A stretch of DNA of 64,000 bases. It comes from Sphingopyxis flava (GTDB lineage Bacteria > Pseudomonadota > Alphaproteobacteria > Sphingomonadales > Sphingomonadaceae). The stretch covers positions 177,447 through 241,446 of the forward strand of contig NZ_FUYP01000003.1 of the NCBI RefSeq assembly GCF_900168005.1, written 5' to 3'. Made by a program: the position numbers and the translations under genes. Within the stretch, counting starts at the first letter, position 1. Each line of letters begins with the position of its first letter. A model generated the notes under the pieces. The model saw nothing but the letters and a program-made list of their open reading frames with translations. It had not been told where the DNA came from and did not search any database. Shown here piece by piece: positions 44,708 to 50,736 of this stretch.

Positions 44708-45133
44708 ATGGAACGCCATGCCACCTGTCATTGCGGTCAACTAAACGTCCGCTGTGTCGGCGAGCCGTCAAAGGTCTCGATGTGCCATTGCCGGGATTGC
44801 CAGCGGCGCACCGGATCGCTTTTCAGCATCGCCGCCTTTTTCCCGCTTGACAATGTCGAGCGGACCCAGGGCACGTCCAAGTCGTTCACTCGCCCCTCGG
44901 CGAGCGGGTTTGACGTCACATTCCATTTCTGCCCCGATTGCGGGTCGTCGTTATGGTGGGAAGCCGCACGTATGCCACACTTATTAGGTATCGCCGCTGG
45001 TGCCTTTGCGGACCCGGGCTTTCCAAGGCCAGAGCAAGCCGTGTGGTGCGAAGATAAGCACGATTGGCTGGAATTGCCGGCGCAGCTCGAAACCCATGCC
45101 AGAAATCCGCTGAAAGTTCCGCCGGACGACTGA
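44708..45133 (+). CDS. GFA-family (CENP-V/GFA domain) protein
   Basis: The 141-residue protein has the zinc-binding cysteine sets of the GFA fold: CHCGQ near residue 8, MCHCRDCQRRTG near residue 26 and HFCPDCGSSLWW near residue 77. Family members were named after glutathione-dependent formaldehyde activation, but most have no shown activity. It is the last gene before the accessory region; its stop at 45133 is close to the left limit of the island. Confidence 0.85.
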   Translation: MERHATCHCGQLNVRCVGEPSKVSMCHCRDCQRRTGSLFSIAAFFPLDNVERTQGTSKSFTRPSASGFDVTFHFCPDCGSSLWWEAARMPHLLGIAAGAFADPGFPRPEQAVWCEDKHDWLELPAQLETHARNPLKVPPDD

Positions 45134-45177
45134 AGGCGACCAACGCGTCCTTTCCAGAGCAACATTTATTGAAAGCG

Positions 45178-45315
45178 ATGTTGCTGCCCGAACGGACACA
45201 CGGGCTAGTGGCGGAGAGTACGGGAGATTGTTCGAACTCCCTTTATGACACTCTAGCCGATTGGGAAGCCCAGCTTAAACATGCAAATGTCTCGTTCGAG
45301 GAGCCGTCCCCATGA
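45178..45315 (+). CDS. Possible small protein before the MobC-like gene
   Basis: A 45-codon frame (starting MLLPERTHGLVAES, ending FEEPSP) stops four bases into the MobC-like ATG, an overlap that hints at translation coupling. GAAAG precedes the ATG. No family is recognised and it may be a chance frame. Confidence 0.25.
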   Translation: MLLPERTHGLVAESTGDCSNSLYDTLADWEAQLKHANVSFEEPSP

Positions 45316-45530
45316 CAGGCTCCCCGGACCCGAATGTTAGCCGCCTCAATGACTTCTTGACCGCCGCCAAGGGCGAGTCGGCCCCTCTGGCGGGCCAGAA
45401 GGGCAAGCCGCTCCATCCGTTCTCTATTCGGCTGACCCAAGAGGAACGGGAGCGGCTGGAAGGCGAAGCCAAGGGCAAGCCGCTGGGCGTCTATAGCCGA
45501 TCGACAGGCCGCCGATCGCCCCGTCCTTGA
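45312..45530 (+). pseudogene. Truncated MobC-like ribbon-helix-helix gene
   Basis: The first 61 codons encode a plasmid-mobilisation RHH protein. The hallmark is PFSIRLTQEERERLEGEAKGKPLGVY, seen as FSIRLTQEERERLE and KGKPLGVY, where MobC proteins continue with IRS and a C-terminal domain. After about 45,494 the frame reads into the opposite strand of a phage protease gene and stops at 45530. The gene has lost its 3' part by a recombination or deletion. It shows that conjugative or mobilisable DNA once lay here. Confidence 0.6.
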
Positions 45531-45816
45531 CCAGGCCATGGGCCTCGCGCCCCGTCGCGGTCGACATCGAGAACCGACCCTTCACGAGCAGGCCGTCGGC
45601 CGTCTCCTGGAAATCGGTCCAGACACCGGCCGGGCGCTTCTGGTCGTGGTACATCAGCATCGGCACCGACTTGCGGCCGGCAATCGATGCCGTGATCGCA
45701 CCGGGCAGGATGATATCGCCGCCATAGTCGAGATTGCCGTAACCGGCAGCCAGACCTTCAATGTGGCCGTCATCATCGAGCGCCTTGGCGTCGAGGGTGA
45801 AATCCAGTTCGTTCAA
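45424..45816 (-). pseudogene. Truncated HK97-family prohead protease
   Basis: From ATG 45816 the frame gives a phage prohead maturation protease. It shows EGLAAGYGNLDYGGDIILPGAI, PMLMYHDQKRPAGVW (catalytic-site His in YHDQ), ETADGLLVKGRF and KDGAIGGLSIGYR with the conserved serine. At about 45,492 it runs into MobC-like DNA read backwards and ends in nonsense at 45424. The C-terminal part, and the capsid gene that should follow, are missing. It overlaps the portal gene by four bases, as in intact HK97 modules. Confidence 0.8.
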
Positions 45817-46838
45817 TTTCCGCCTCCTGGCGCTGGGGTCACGGGCAGCTCAACGCCGGCCTGCGTGATCGGCACGTTCTGCATCTGCATGCGCGGCACA
45901 TCGCCGCCTTCGACCGGCGGCAGGTTCTCGAGGCGGCGCACCTCGTTGATGGTCATGACGCCGTTGGTCAGCATCTGCTGGTAGAAGGAGGCGCGCGCGG
46001 CACTGTCCCCGCGCAGCAGACCTTCCAGGTTGAACTCGATGGTGATGCCGGCCAGCCGATCGGCGACCGACAGCAGCTGCTTTTCCAGCGCCTGCTCAAT
46101 GCGTTTCAAGCGCCGGCGCAGCGTGAACTTCTGGAACCCCAGCGTCTGCTGTTCGAGACCGGTGCCCCAGCTTGTGGTCTTCTCGGTGTGGCCAACCATG
46201 AACGGCGGCACCCCGAAGAACCGGCAGACCTCCTCGACTAAGAAGGCCCGGCTCTGCAGCATCTGGGCATCTTCCGGGCTGATCGAGAGCTGGACCCAGT
46301 CCATACCGCGATCGAGCAGCATGGGCCGACCAGCATTGATCGCACCGGCAAACTTCTCCTGCAGCAGTTCCTCAGCCAGCCGGCGCTGGTCGATCGTGAG
46401 CGTATCGGCGGTTTTCAGCAGGCCGGACGGGCGCACCCCGTTGCGGAAGGTGTCACCCGAGGCCCGCTCGATCGCCTGCGCCAGCCCGAACGACTGGCGG
46501 CCGGCGCTCAGGGTCGAGAGACCGCCCAGGGGATTGCCGCCGAAGCCCCGGATGTGCAGCACCCGGTCCTGGCCGAGGATGTGACGCACACCTTGGTCGA
46601 CCCACTCGTATTCGAGCGCGCCGTCATCGCGGCGGCGCACGGCCATCAGCTCCGGGTTGATCGGGACCCCGAGCGCAATCACCCGGCCATTGCCGGCCCG
46701 GATCACCTCGGCATAGGCATTGCCGTGCAGCTCAACGCTGGCACAGATGAACTCCCAGAAATCGAGCGCGGTCTGGTCGGCGTTCACCAGTGCCGAGACG
46801 CTCTTGCGCTCGACCTTGTCTGCCGGCCAATCCATCAT
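45813..46838 (-). CDS. HK97-family phage portal protein, probably N-terminally shortened
   Basis: The portal is the dodecameric DNA gate of a phage head. The 341-residue frame shows FWEFICASVELHGNAYAEVIR, VLHIRGFGGNPLGGLSTL, VRPSGLLKTADTL, the conserved EVCRFFGVPPFMVG and the C-terminal TINEVRRLENLPPVEGGD. HK97 portals usually have 60-80 more residues at the N-terminus, so the front of the gene appears lost; no terminase gene lies upstream. The short form is unlikely to build a working portal. Confidence 0.85.
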   Translation of the reverse strand: MMDWPADKVERKSVSALVNADQTALDFWEFICASVELHGNAYAEVIRAGNGRVIALGVPINPELMAVRRRDDGALEYEWVDQGVRHILGQDRVLHIRGFGGNPLGGLSTLSAGRQSFGLAQAIERASGDTFRNGVRPSGLLKTADTLTIDQRRLAEELLQEKFAGAINAGRPMLLDRGMDWVQLSISPEDAQMLQSRAFLVEEVCRFFGVPPFMVGHTEKTTSWGTGLEQQTLGFQKFTLRRRLKRIEQALEKQLLSVADRLAGITIEFNLEGLLRGDSAARASFYQQMLTNGVMTINEVRRLENLPPVEGGDVPRMQMQNVPITQAGVELPVTPAPGGGN

Positions 46839-46941
46839 GTGACCCCCGGTCGCTAACTCGCGGTCGTGAAAAGTTCGGGCCAGGCGCGGTTTCCCTCCCC
46901 TACCGGGTGAAGTTACGAACCGCCCCCCGGGGTTCGGTCAC

Positions 46942-47256
46942 TCAACTGGCCAGCCATCGGGCCCCACACCGACCGTCCTGCGCAGCCTGAACTGCTCGGC
47001 GGCGGGACCGGTGACAGTCTGCACAGAGGCAGCGGATGTTGCTGTCGTCATCGCTGCCGCCCTTGGTGAGCGGAACGATGTGGTCGGGGACCGTAGCCTC
47101 GCGGACGATGCCTCGGCCCGCGCAGTCCCGGCAGAGCGGTTCGGAACGCAGACGGCGCAGACGCTGCGCAACCGCGCGGCGCCCCCGCAGCCTGGGCTGT
47201 ATCCGCTGTGCATTATAATTGACAGATCGGAGCTGACTGTGTATTGAAGTTGGCAT
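46942..47256 (-). CDS. HNH endonuclease, phage type
   Basis: The 104-residue protein has an HNH nuclease domain: a first cysteine pair (PLCRDCAGRG), the active-site histidine in PDHIVPLTKGG, Asn in DDDSNIRCLCADCH with the second cysteine pair, and a basic tail. Such genes usually sit next to the terminase in HK97-like phages and assist packaging. The ATG at 47256 shares bases with the divergent toxin gene start (CATG). The frame is open upstream but would cross the toxin gene. Confidence 0.78.
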   Translation of the reverse strand: MPTSIHSQLRSVNYNAQRIQPRLRGRRAVAQRLRRLRSEPLCRDCAGRGIVREATVPDHIVPLTKGGSDDDSNIRCLCADCHRSRRRAVQAAQDGRCGARWLAS

Positions 47257-47551
47257 GATTGAAGTCCGCCAGACGGAAGAATTCGCCCAATGGCTGGCAT
47301 CGCTGCGGGATGGTGTAGCTGCCAAACGGATCAAGCAGCGCATCGCCCGTGTCCAGATCGGACTATTTGGCGATGTCAAACCGGTTGGCGAAGGCCTCAG
47401 TGAACTGCGGATCGATCATGGACCAGGCTACCGCGTCTATTTTGCGCGGCGGGGTGACATTCTGGTGATCCTGCTGTGCGGCGGTGACAAAGGTAGCCAA
47501 GCCCGCGACATTGCCCGCGCCAAGGCGATGGCTGAACAACTGGAGGACTGA
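47255..47551 (+). CDS. RelE/ParE-superfamily toxin (HigB-like)
   Basis: The 98-residue protein is of the addiction-module killer type. It shows EFAQWLASLRDGVAAKRIKQRIARVQIGLFGDVKPVGEGLSELRIDHGPGYRVYFARRGD, seen in pieces WLASLRDG, RIARVQIGLFGD, ELRIDHGPGYRVYF, and then ILLCGGDKGSQARDI. The family cuts mRNA at the ribosome and slows growth. The antitoxin gene begins two bases after it. The start overlaps the divergent HNH start. It probably stabilises the island. Confidence 0.9.
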   Translation: MIEVRQTEEFAQWLASLRDGVAAKRIKQRIARVQIGLFGDVKPVGEGLSELRIDHGPGYRVYFARRGDILVILLCGGDKGSQARDIARAKAMAEQLED

Positions 47552-47553
47552 CG

Positions 47554-47835
47554 ATGGCTCTTAAAACTCTTCCCTTCGATGCCGCTGACGCCCTCGACAC
47601 CCCTGAGGCGCAGGCCGAACTGCTTGCCGAGGCTCTTGCCAGTGGCGATGCGAAGGTCGTGACCGCTGCCCTTGGCATGATTGCCCGTGCAAAAGGCATG
47701 AGCCAGATGGCTCGTGACGCTGGCATCAGCCGCGAAGCGATTTACCGCGCCACTGGTCCTGACGGTAATCCAACCCTTTCCACGCTGATGGCTATCGTCC
47801 GCTCGGCAGGGCTGAAGCTTTCGGCGGCAGCTTGA
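47554..47835 (+). CDS. HigA-like antitoxin with Cro/CI-type helix-turn-helix
   Basis: The 93-residue protein is the addiction-module antidote. It shows DTPEAQAELLAEALASGDAKVVTAALGMIARAKGMSQMARDAGISREAIYRATGPDGNPTLSTLMAIVRSAGLKL, of which ARAKGMSQMARDAGISREAIYR is the helix-turn-helix and GNPTLSTLMAIV the conserved tail. It neutralises the upstream toxin and should repress the pair's promoter. The toxin-first order matches the HigBA arrangement. Confidence 0.88.
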   Translation: MALKTLPFDAADALDTPEAQAELLAEALASGDAKVVTAALGMIARAKGMSQMARDAGISREAIYRATGPDGNPTLSTLMAIVRSAGLKLSAAA

Positions 47836-47842
47836 ACGAAAC

Positions 47843-47871
47843 GCGCCCGGAAGCTGGGGGGCTCCGGGCGC
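47843..47871 (+). terminator. Hairpin after the toxin-antitoxin pair
   Basis: GCGCCCGGA and its complement (11-base loop) form a 9-bp stem eight bases after the antitoxin stop. No clear T-run follows, so it is a weak terminator candidate. Confidence 0.45.
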
Positions 47872-47990
47872 AGTTCGCTACGATCTATTTCGGAAGCAAT
47901 ATAGAGCGCGCATAGTCTCGTCAATACCAAATCGAACAATACTCCAATAGATTCAGTTTGTTACTTCAATTGGCAGGCAGGGTAATCTGG

Positions 47991-48149
47991 TCACGAACTG
48001 TCCCTCCGGACCTGGAACAGCCGGCACAGCGCATCGAGCCCATGACACAAGTTCCGAAGGTCTGCTGGCGACCACTGTGAGGCATCTACATCATGGCGCA
48101 ACTCCGCATGGACCAGGACGCTGGGCTTGGTCCGACGTTGCCGGGTGCG
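47991..48149 (-). pseudogene. Fragment of a small phage-type gene
   Basis: A 52-codon open frame without a start codon has protein-like composition (HAELRHDVDASQWSPADL, then LCHGLDALCRLFQVRR). It overlaps the end of the RuvC-like remnant in another frame. It looks like the C-terminal part of a small gene whose beginning was lost; no family is named. Confidence 0.3.
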
Positions 48150-48555
48150 TCACTGTCGGCGGTCCGCAGCATCAGGATGGCAGCGGCCGCGCGTCTGCGG
48201 ATCTTGGCAACGTAGTCCTGATCGGGCTCTGCGGTGCTGCGACCGATTATATGGGCCGCGTCGGTGCCGACGTGGCGACGAACCTCCTCGAAGTAGACCG
48301 CCTCGATAGGCCCGGCGTCGATGTCGAGCTGTTCGAGCCAGCGGCGGAAGCGCAGGAACCGCATCCCGCCACCATCGAAACGGGTGTGCTTGAACGACAT
48401 GGTGCCGCTCGAGATGAAGTCGTCGCCGTCTGCAGCGCCCAGCCCGTGGTGGTGCCGAGGTCGAGGGCGAGCATGGCGCTTCGCGTGATCGTCACCGGTC
48501 TTGTCGCCGGCGGGGTTGCACTGCGCACCGGCGCAGGCGGAGTCATAACATCCAT
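48086..48555 (-). pseudogene. RuvC-like (crossover junction nuclease-type) remnant, copy 1
   Basis: From ATG 48555 (GGAG before it) the frame gives TITRSAMLALDLGTTTGWAL. The next bases are shifted by one, and the adjoining frame continues DGDDFISSGTMSFKHTRFDGGGMRFLRF and AVYFEEVRRHVGTDAAHIIG, the RNase H-like RuvC family found in phages and integrative elements. After GTDAAHIIG the usual second half (catalytic Asp region) is missing and replaced by unrelated sequence to the stop at 48086. A frameshift near 48,430 and a deletion near 48,235 make it non-functional. Confidence 0.65.
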
Positions 48556-49007
48556 GATGAATCTCCAATAGGAATGGATCGTGGTGCGGACGGCGGCGGT
48601 TTTGTGCTTGGCGGTGCTGGCTGCCGTCGTCTGGTCAGGGTTCTGGCTAAGGGGGTGACCTGGCGCGCGCGGGACACCCCTCGACGTAAGACACGGGGGC
48701 CACACCCACCGGGCGGCCCCCCTTACGTAGTAAGGGGGTTTCACACCCACAACTTGAGGTGGAACCCAACACCTTGGAAAACTGTTAAAATTTAAAGTTG
48801 TGGCAGTTGGGAATGGTCAATCCGTCCGCAACTGTTTTCCAGGTGGTACAGCGTGGATGTGCGAGGGCATGCGGGGGTAGTTGGGAAAATCGTCCGCAAC
48901 TGGTTTGTGCGTATCCGTGCGGGGGAATGGGTGCAGGTGCGGACCCAGTTGCGGAAATGGTCCGCAACTTCCCCAACTGGATTGTGCGTGCCCATGCGTA
49001 GCCCGGA
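48556..49007. other. Non-coding repeat-rich stretch between the two RuvC-like remnants
   Basis: No protein-like frame is seen on either strand. It contains the 9-bp hairpin at 48718-48738, the AT-rich patch and the 68-bp-spaced repeats described separately. Confidence 0.45.
48718..48738. repeat. Hairpin CCCCCTTAC-GTA-GTAAGGGGG
   Basis: A perfect 9-bp stem with a three-base loop lies in non-coding DNA, followed by TTTCACACCCAC. The string CACACCCAC occurs on both sides of it (48,701 and 48,742). It may be a terminator or part of the repeat-rich replication-like region. Confidence 0.5.
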
Positions 49008-49027
49008 ATGGCCGGCCCGAAGATCAT
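48786..49027. repeat. Three direct repeats at 68-bp spacing beside an AT-rich patch
   Basis: GTCCGCAACT occurs at 48824, 48892 and 48960, each exactly 68 bases apart, and each within a longer, partly conserved unit (GTTGGGAAAnnGTCCGCAACT, then TTGTGCGT). The third copy pairs with AGTTGCGGA just upstream to form a 9-bp inverted repeat. An AT-rich patch TTAAAATTTAAA at 48785-48796 sits at one end. The arrangement resembles iterons next to a melting region of a replication origin. It lies among remnants of primase and RuvC-like genes. Confidence 0.55.
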
Positions 49028-49288
49028 TGCTCGTCCTCCGGTACACCCAGACCCGGGGGTTCTCGACCTTGAGATGGCACCGCTGGTGATGAAGTCGTCG
49101 CCTTTGCGCAGCGCCGAACCGGTGGTGGTGCCTAGGTCGATCGCGAGCTTTGCACCTCCGGCGTGACGGATAGTGACGGATGTGACGGGTTCCCCATTAT
49201 CACCTCCAGAGGCGCGCGCGTGTGCGCGTGTAACGCCTATAAGGGGACGATCCGTCACATCCGTCACCGATGTTGATTTTGCTGGCAT
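49008..49288 (-). pseudogene. RuvC-like remnant, copy 2
   Basis: The frame from ATG 49288 has a threonine/valine-rich N-terminal extension (STSVTDVTDRP, GEPVTSVTIRH). The same RuvC-like opening as copy 1 follows (AKLAIDLGTTTGSAL, GDDFITSGAI). After that the sequence is no longer protein-like for this family, so all but the first part of the domain is gone. It starts just three bases after the primase fragment's stop. Two broken copies 550 bases apart suggest duplication or repeated capture. Confidence 0.55.
49173..49267. repeat. 16-bp perfect inverted repeat, arms 63 bases apart
   Basis: GTGACGGATGTGACGG at 49173-49188 pairs exactly with 49252-49267. Each arm is itself a repeat of GTGACGG, and one further copy (GTGACGGATA) lies at 49163. 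The repeat is inside the N-terminal extension of RuvC-like copy 2. Confidence 0.6.
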
Positions 49289-49291
49289 TTT

Positions 49292-49515
49292 TCAAAACTC
49301 CATCGGGCTGGTCTGGGGTTGGGCCTGACGCAGTGCGAGCCCCCGGAATCCGCGGGCTTTGCTGATGTTGGCGTGCGCAAATCCGCGATTGGCGAGGGTT
49401 TCGGAGAACCGCTTGTTCGAGCCGGGCAATTCGCCGTTCGCATCTGCCCAGCTTTTACAGGCGGTATTGAGACGCAGAGGGTAGCCCGCAGATGGGCAGC
49501 CTAGCGCGCCCTTCC
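49292..49515 (-). pseudogene. C-terminal fragment of a P4-type DNA primase/helicase
   Basis: An open minus frame ending at TGA 49292-49294 encodes the typical last segment of phage/island primases: KSWADANGELPGSNKRFSETL, then RGFAHANISKARGFRGLALR. The large primase-helicase domains that should precede it are absent; upstream of about 49,515 the frame continues only as low-quality sequence. It shows that the island once had its own replication initiation genes. Confidence 0.55.
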
Positions 49516-50068
49516 TCGGAGGCCCCTTTCGTTGATGGGGAATAAGGAAAATTGATCTGGCCGACAGCGTGGCGGACAGCTTCGCGGCACCGCGATGCGG
49601 AACCCCCTAAAGGGAAAACTGCTGCACTGCTGCAGCAGTAGCCGTCGCCACTGCGGCGACTGCTGCGGTAGTAGTTTTTTCTTTAGGGGTTCCGCTACTA
49701 CCGCCGCACCCGGTTTGCGGTGGTTTTGCGCAGTAGCATGATGCCACTGCCGCACTTTTGGGAGCCTGGTCAGGGATGATACCGGGCATCAGAAATGCTC
49801 CTTCCGTGGGTACAGGGAATCTTGGCTGAATCGACCTTCAAGCCATCGTAGGTCTTCTTGAGCCTCACCCGTCGTATTCATCACGCCCCTTGAGTCGTGG
49901 GGCGTTTGGTCATTCATTGCGTTGAGCTGCCGCTGAGCTGATTCAGTCCAAGCGCTGCCGTGGCGCCTGTTTCATCGCTGGTTTCTGGGGTTGCGGGTTG
50001 CGGTTGAAGGGCTCGGTTTCGGCAGCACGGCCGCCTTGTCTATCCGGAGCACAGGCAAGGGTCGCGGC
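49516..50068. other. Non-coding stretch with overlapping hairpins
   Basis: No gene is supported. It contains the competing hairpins at 49599-49704, a CTG/CAG-rich core with palindrome CTGCTGCAGCAG (49627-49638), and a small hairpin ACGCCCC/GGGGCGT at 49883-49905 followed by TTT, which may end transcription before the recombinase cassette. Confidence 0.4.
49599..49704. repeat. Two interlocked inverted repeats
   Basis: GGAACCCCCTAAAG (49599-49612) pairs, with one bulged base, with CTTTAGGGGTTCC (49681-49693). GCGGTAGTAG (49665-49674) pairs exactly with CTACTACCGC (49695-49704). The second stem encloses one arm of the first, so only one of the two can form at a time. Further short stems (GTCGCC/GGCGAC) lie inside. 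Confidence 0.5.
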
Positions 50069-50275
50069 ATGAGCAGAGGAAGCGACATCTGTCCGTCCAT
50101 GATGACCGCCGAGGCTCGCATCGCCGAGTTGGGCAGAATCGTTGCCGCGGGCGTGCTGCGCCTGCGCGAACAGTCCAGTTCTATATCTGCCCACGGTGGA
50201 GATAGTTCACTCGCAATGTCGCCGGCCAAGAGCGTCAGTCGTCCGCGGGCAAAAGCCCGGATCGGAGGACGATGA
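50069..50275 (+). CDS. Small protein heading the DUF2924-recombinase cassette
   Basis: A 68-residue product with RIAELGRIVAAGVLRLREQSS, a segment seen in small proteins that accompany DUF2924 and serine recombinase genes in other Alphaproteobacteria. AAGGG lies eight bases before ATG 50069, and its stop overlaps the DUF2924 ATG. ATG 50099 is an alternative start. The function is unknown; coupling to the next gene supports translation. Confidence 0.55.
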   Translation: MSRGSDICPSMMTAEARIAELGRIVAAGVLRLREQSSSISAHGGDSSLAMSPAKSVSRPRAKARIGGR

Positions 50276-50736
50276 TGCACAAACAGGATGACGATGCGCA
50301 AGTGCTGGCCAGGCTGGCGGCGCTGAAGGAGATGTCGGTCAAACAGCTCAAGGCCGAGTGGGAGAAGCTGTTCGAGACAGAGGCGCCCAACAACAGCCGC
50401 TCGTTCCTCGAACAGCGCCTGGCCTACCGGATCCAGGAGCTGACCTTCGGCGGTCTGTCGAAGCCGGTGCGCCAGTTGCTCGATGCTCTCGCCGACGAAG
50501 TCGAGGGCAAGAAGGTAAGGAAGTCAGTGATCAGCGACCCGCGCAATCCGGTGATCGGTACCCGGCTGGTGCGCGAATGGAACGGTGCAGAGCACGTCAT
50601 CACCGTGCTGAAGGACGGGTTCGACTGGCAGGGCCGCCGCTACAAGTCGCTGTCGGCCATCGCCCGGGACATCACCGGCACGCAGTGGAACGGCTATCGC
50701 TTCTTTGGCCTTCGGGAACGGAAGGACGCAGCATGA
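50272..50736 (+). CDS. DUF2924 protein
   Basis: The 154-residue protein has the DUF2924 pattern: MSVKQLKAEWEKLFETEAPNNSRSFLEQRLAYRIQEL (pieces LKAEWEKLFETEAPN and SRSFLEQRLAYRIQE), GTRLVREWNGAEHVITVL, and a C-terminal part with GFDWQGRRYKSLSAIARDITGTQWNG. The last segment resembles a nucleic-acid-binding module shared with phage proteins. Its role is unknown, but it always seems to travel with a large serine recombinase. It overlaps both neighbours by four bases. Confidence 0.87.
   Translation: MMHKQDDDAQVLARLAALKEMSVKQLKAEWEKLFETEAPNNSRSFLEQRLAYRIQELTFGGLSKPVRQLLDALADEVEGKKVRKSVISDPRNPVIGTRLVREWNGAEHVITVLKDGFDWQGRRYKSLSAIARDITGTQWNGYRFFGLRERKDAA

Noticed and set aside
48077..48571. 164-codon plus frame in the island
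   Set aside because: It is antisense to the RuvC-like remnant, which has family motifs on the minus strand.
48824..48969. 68-bp-spaced repeats as a CRISPR array
   Set aside because: Only three short copies with imperfect flanks, intervals that are themselves related, and no cas genes.
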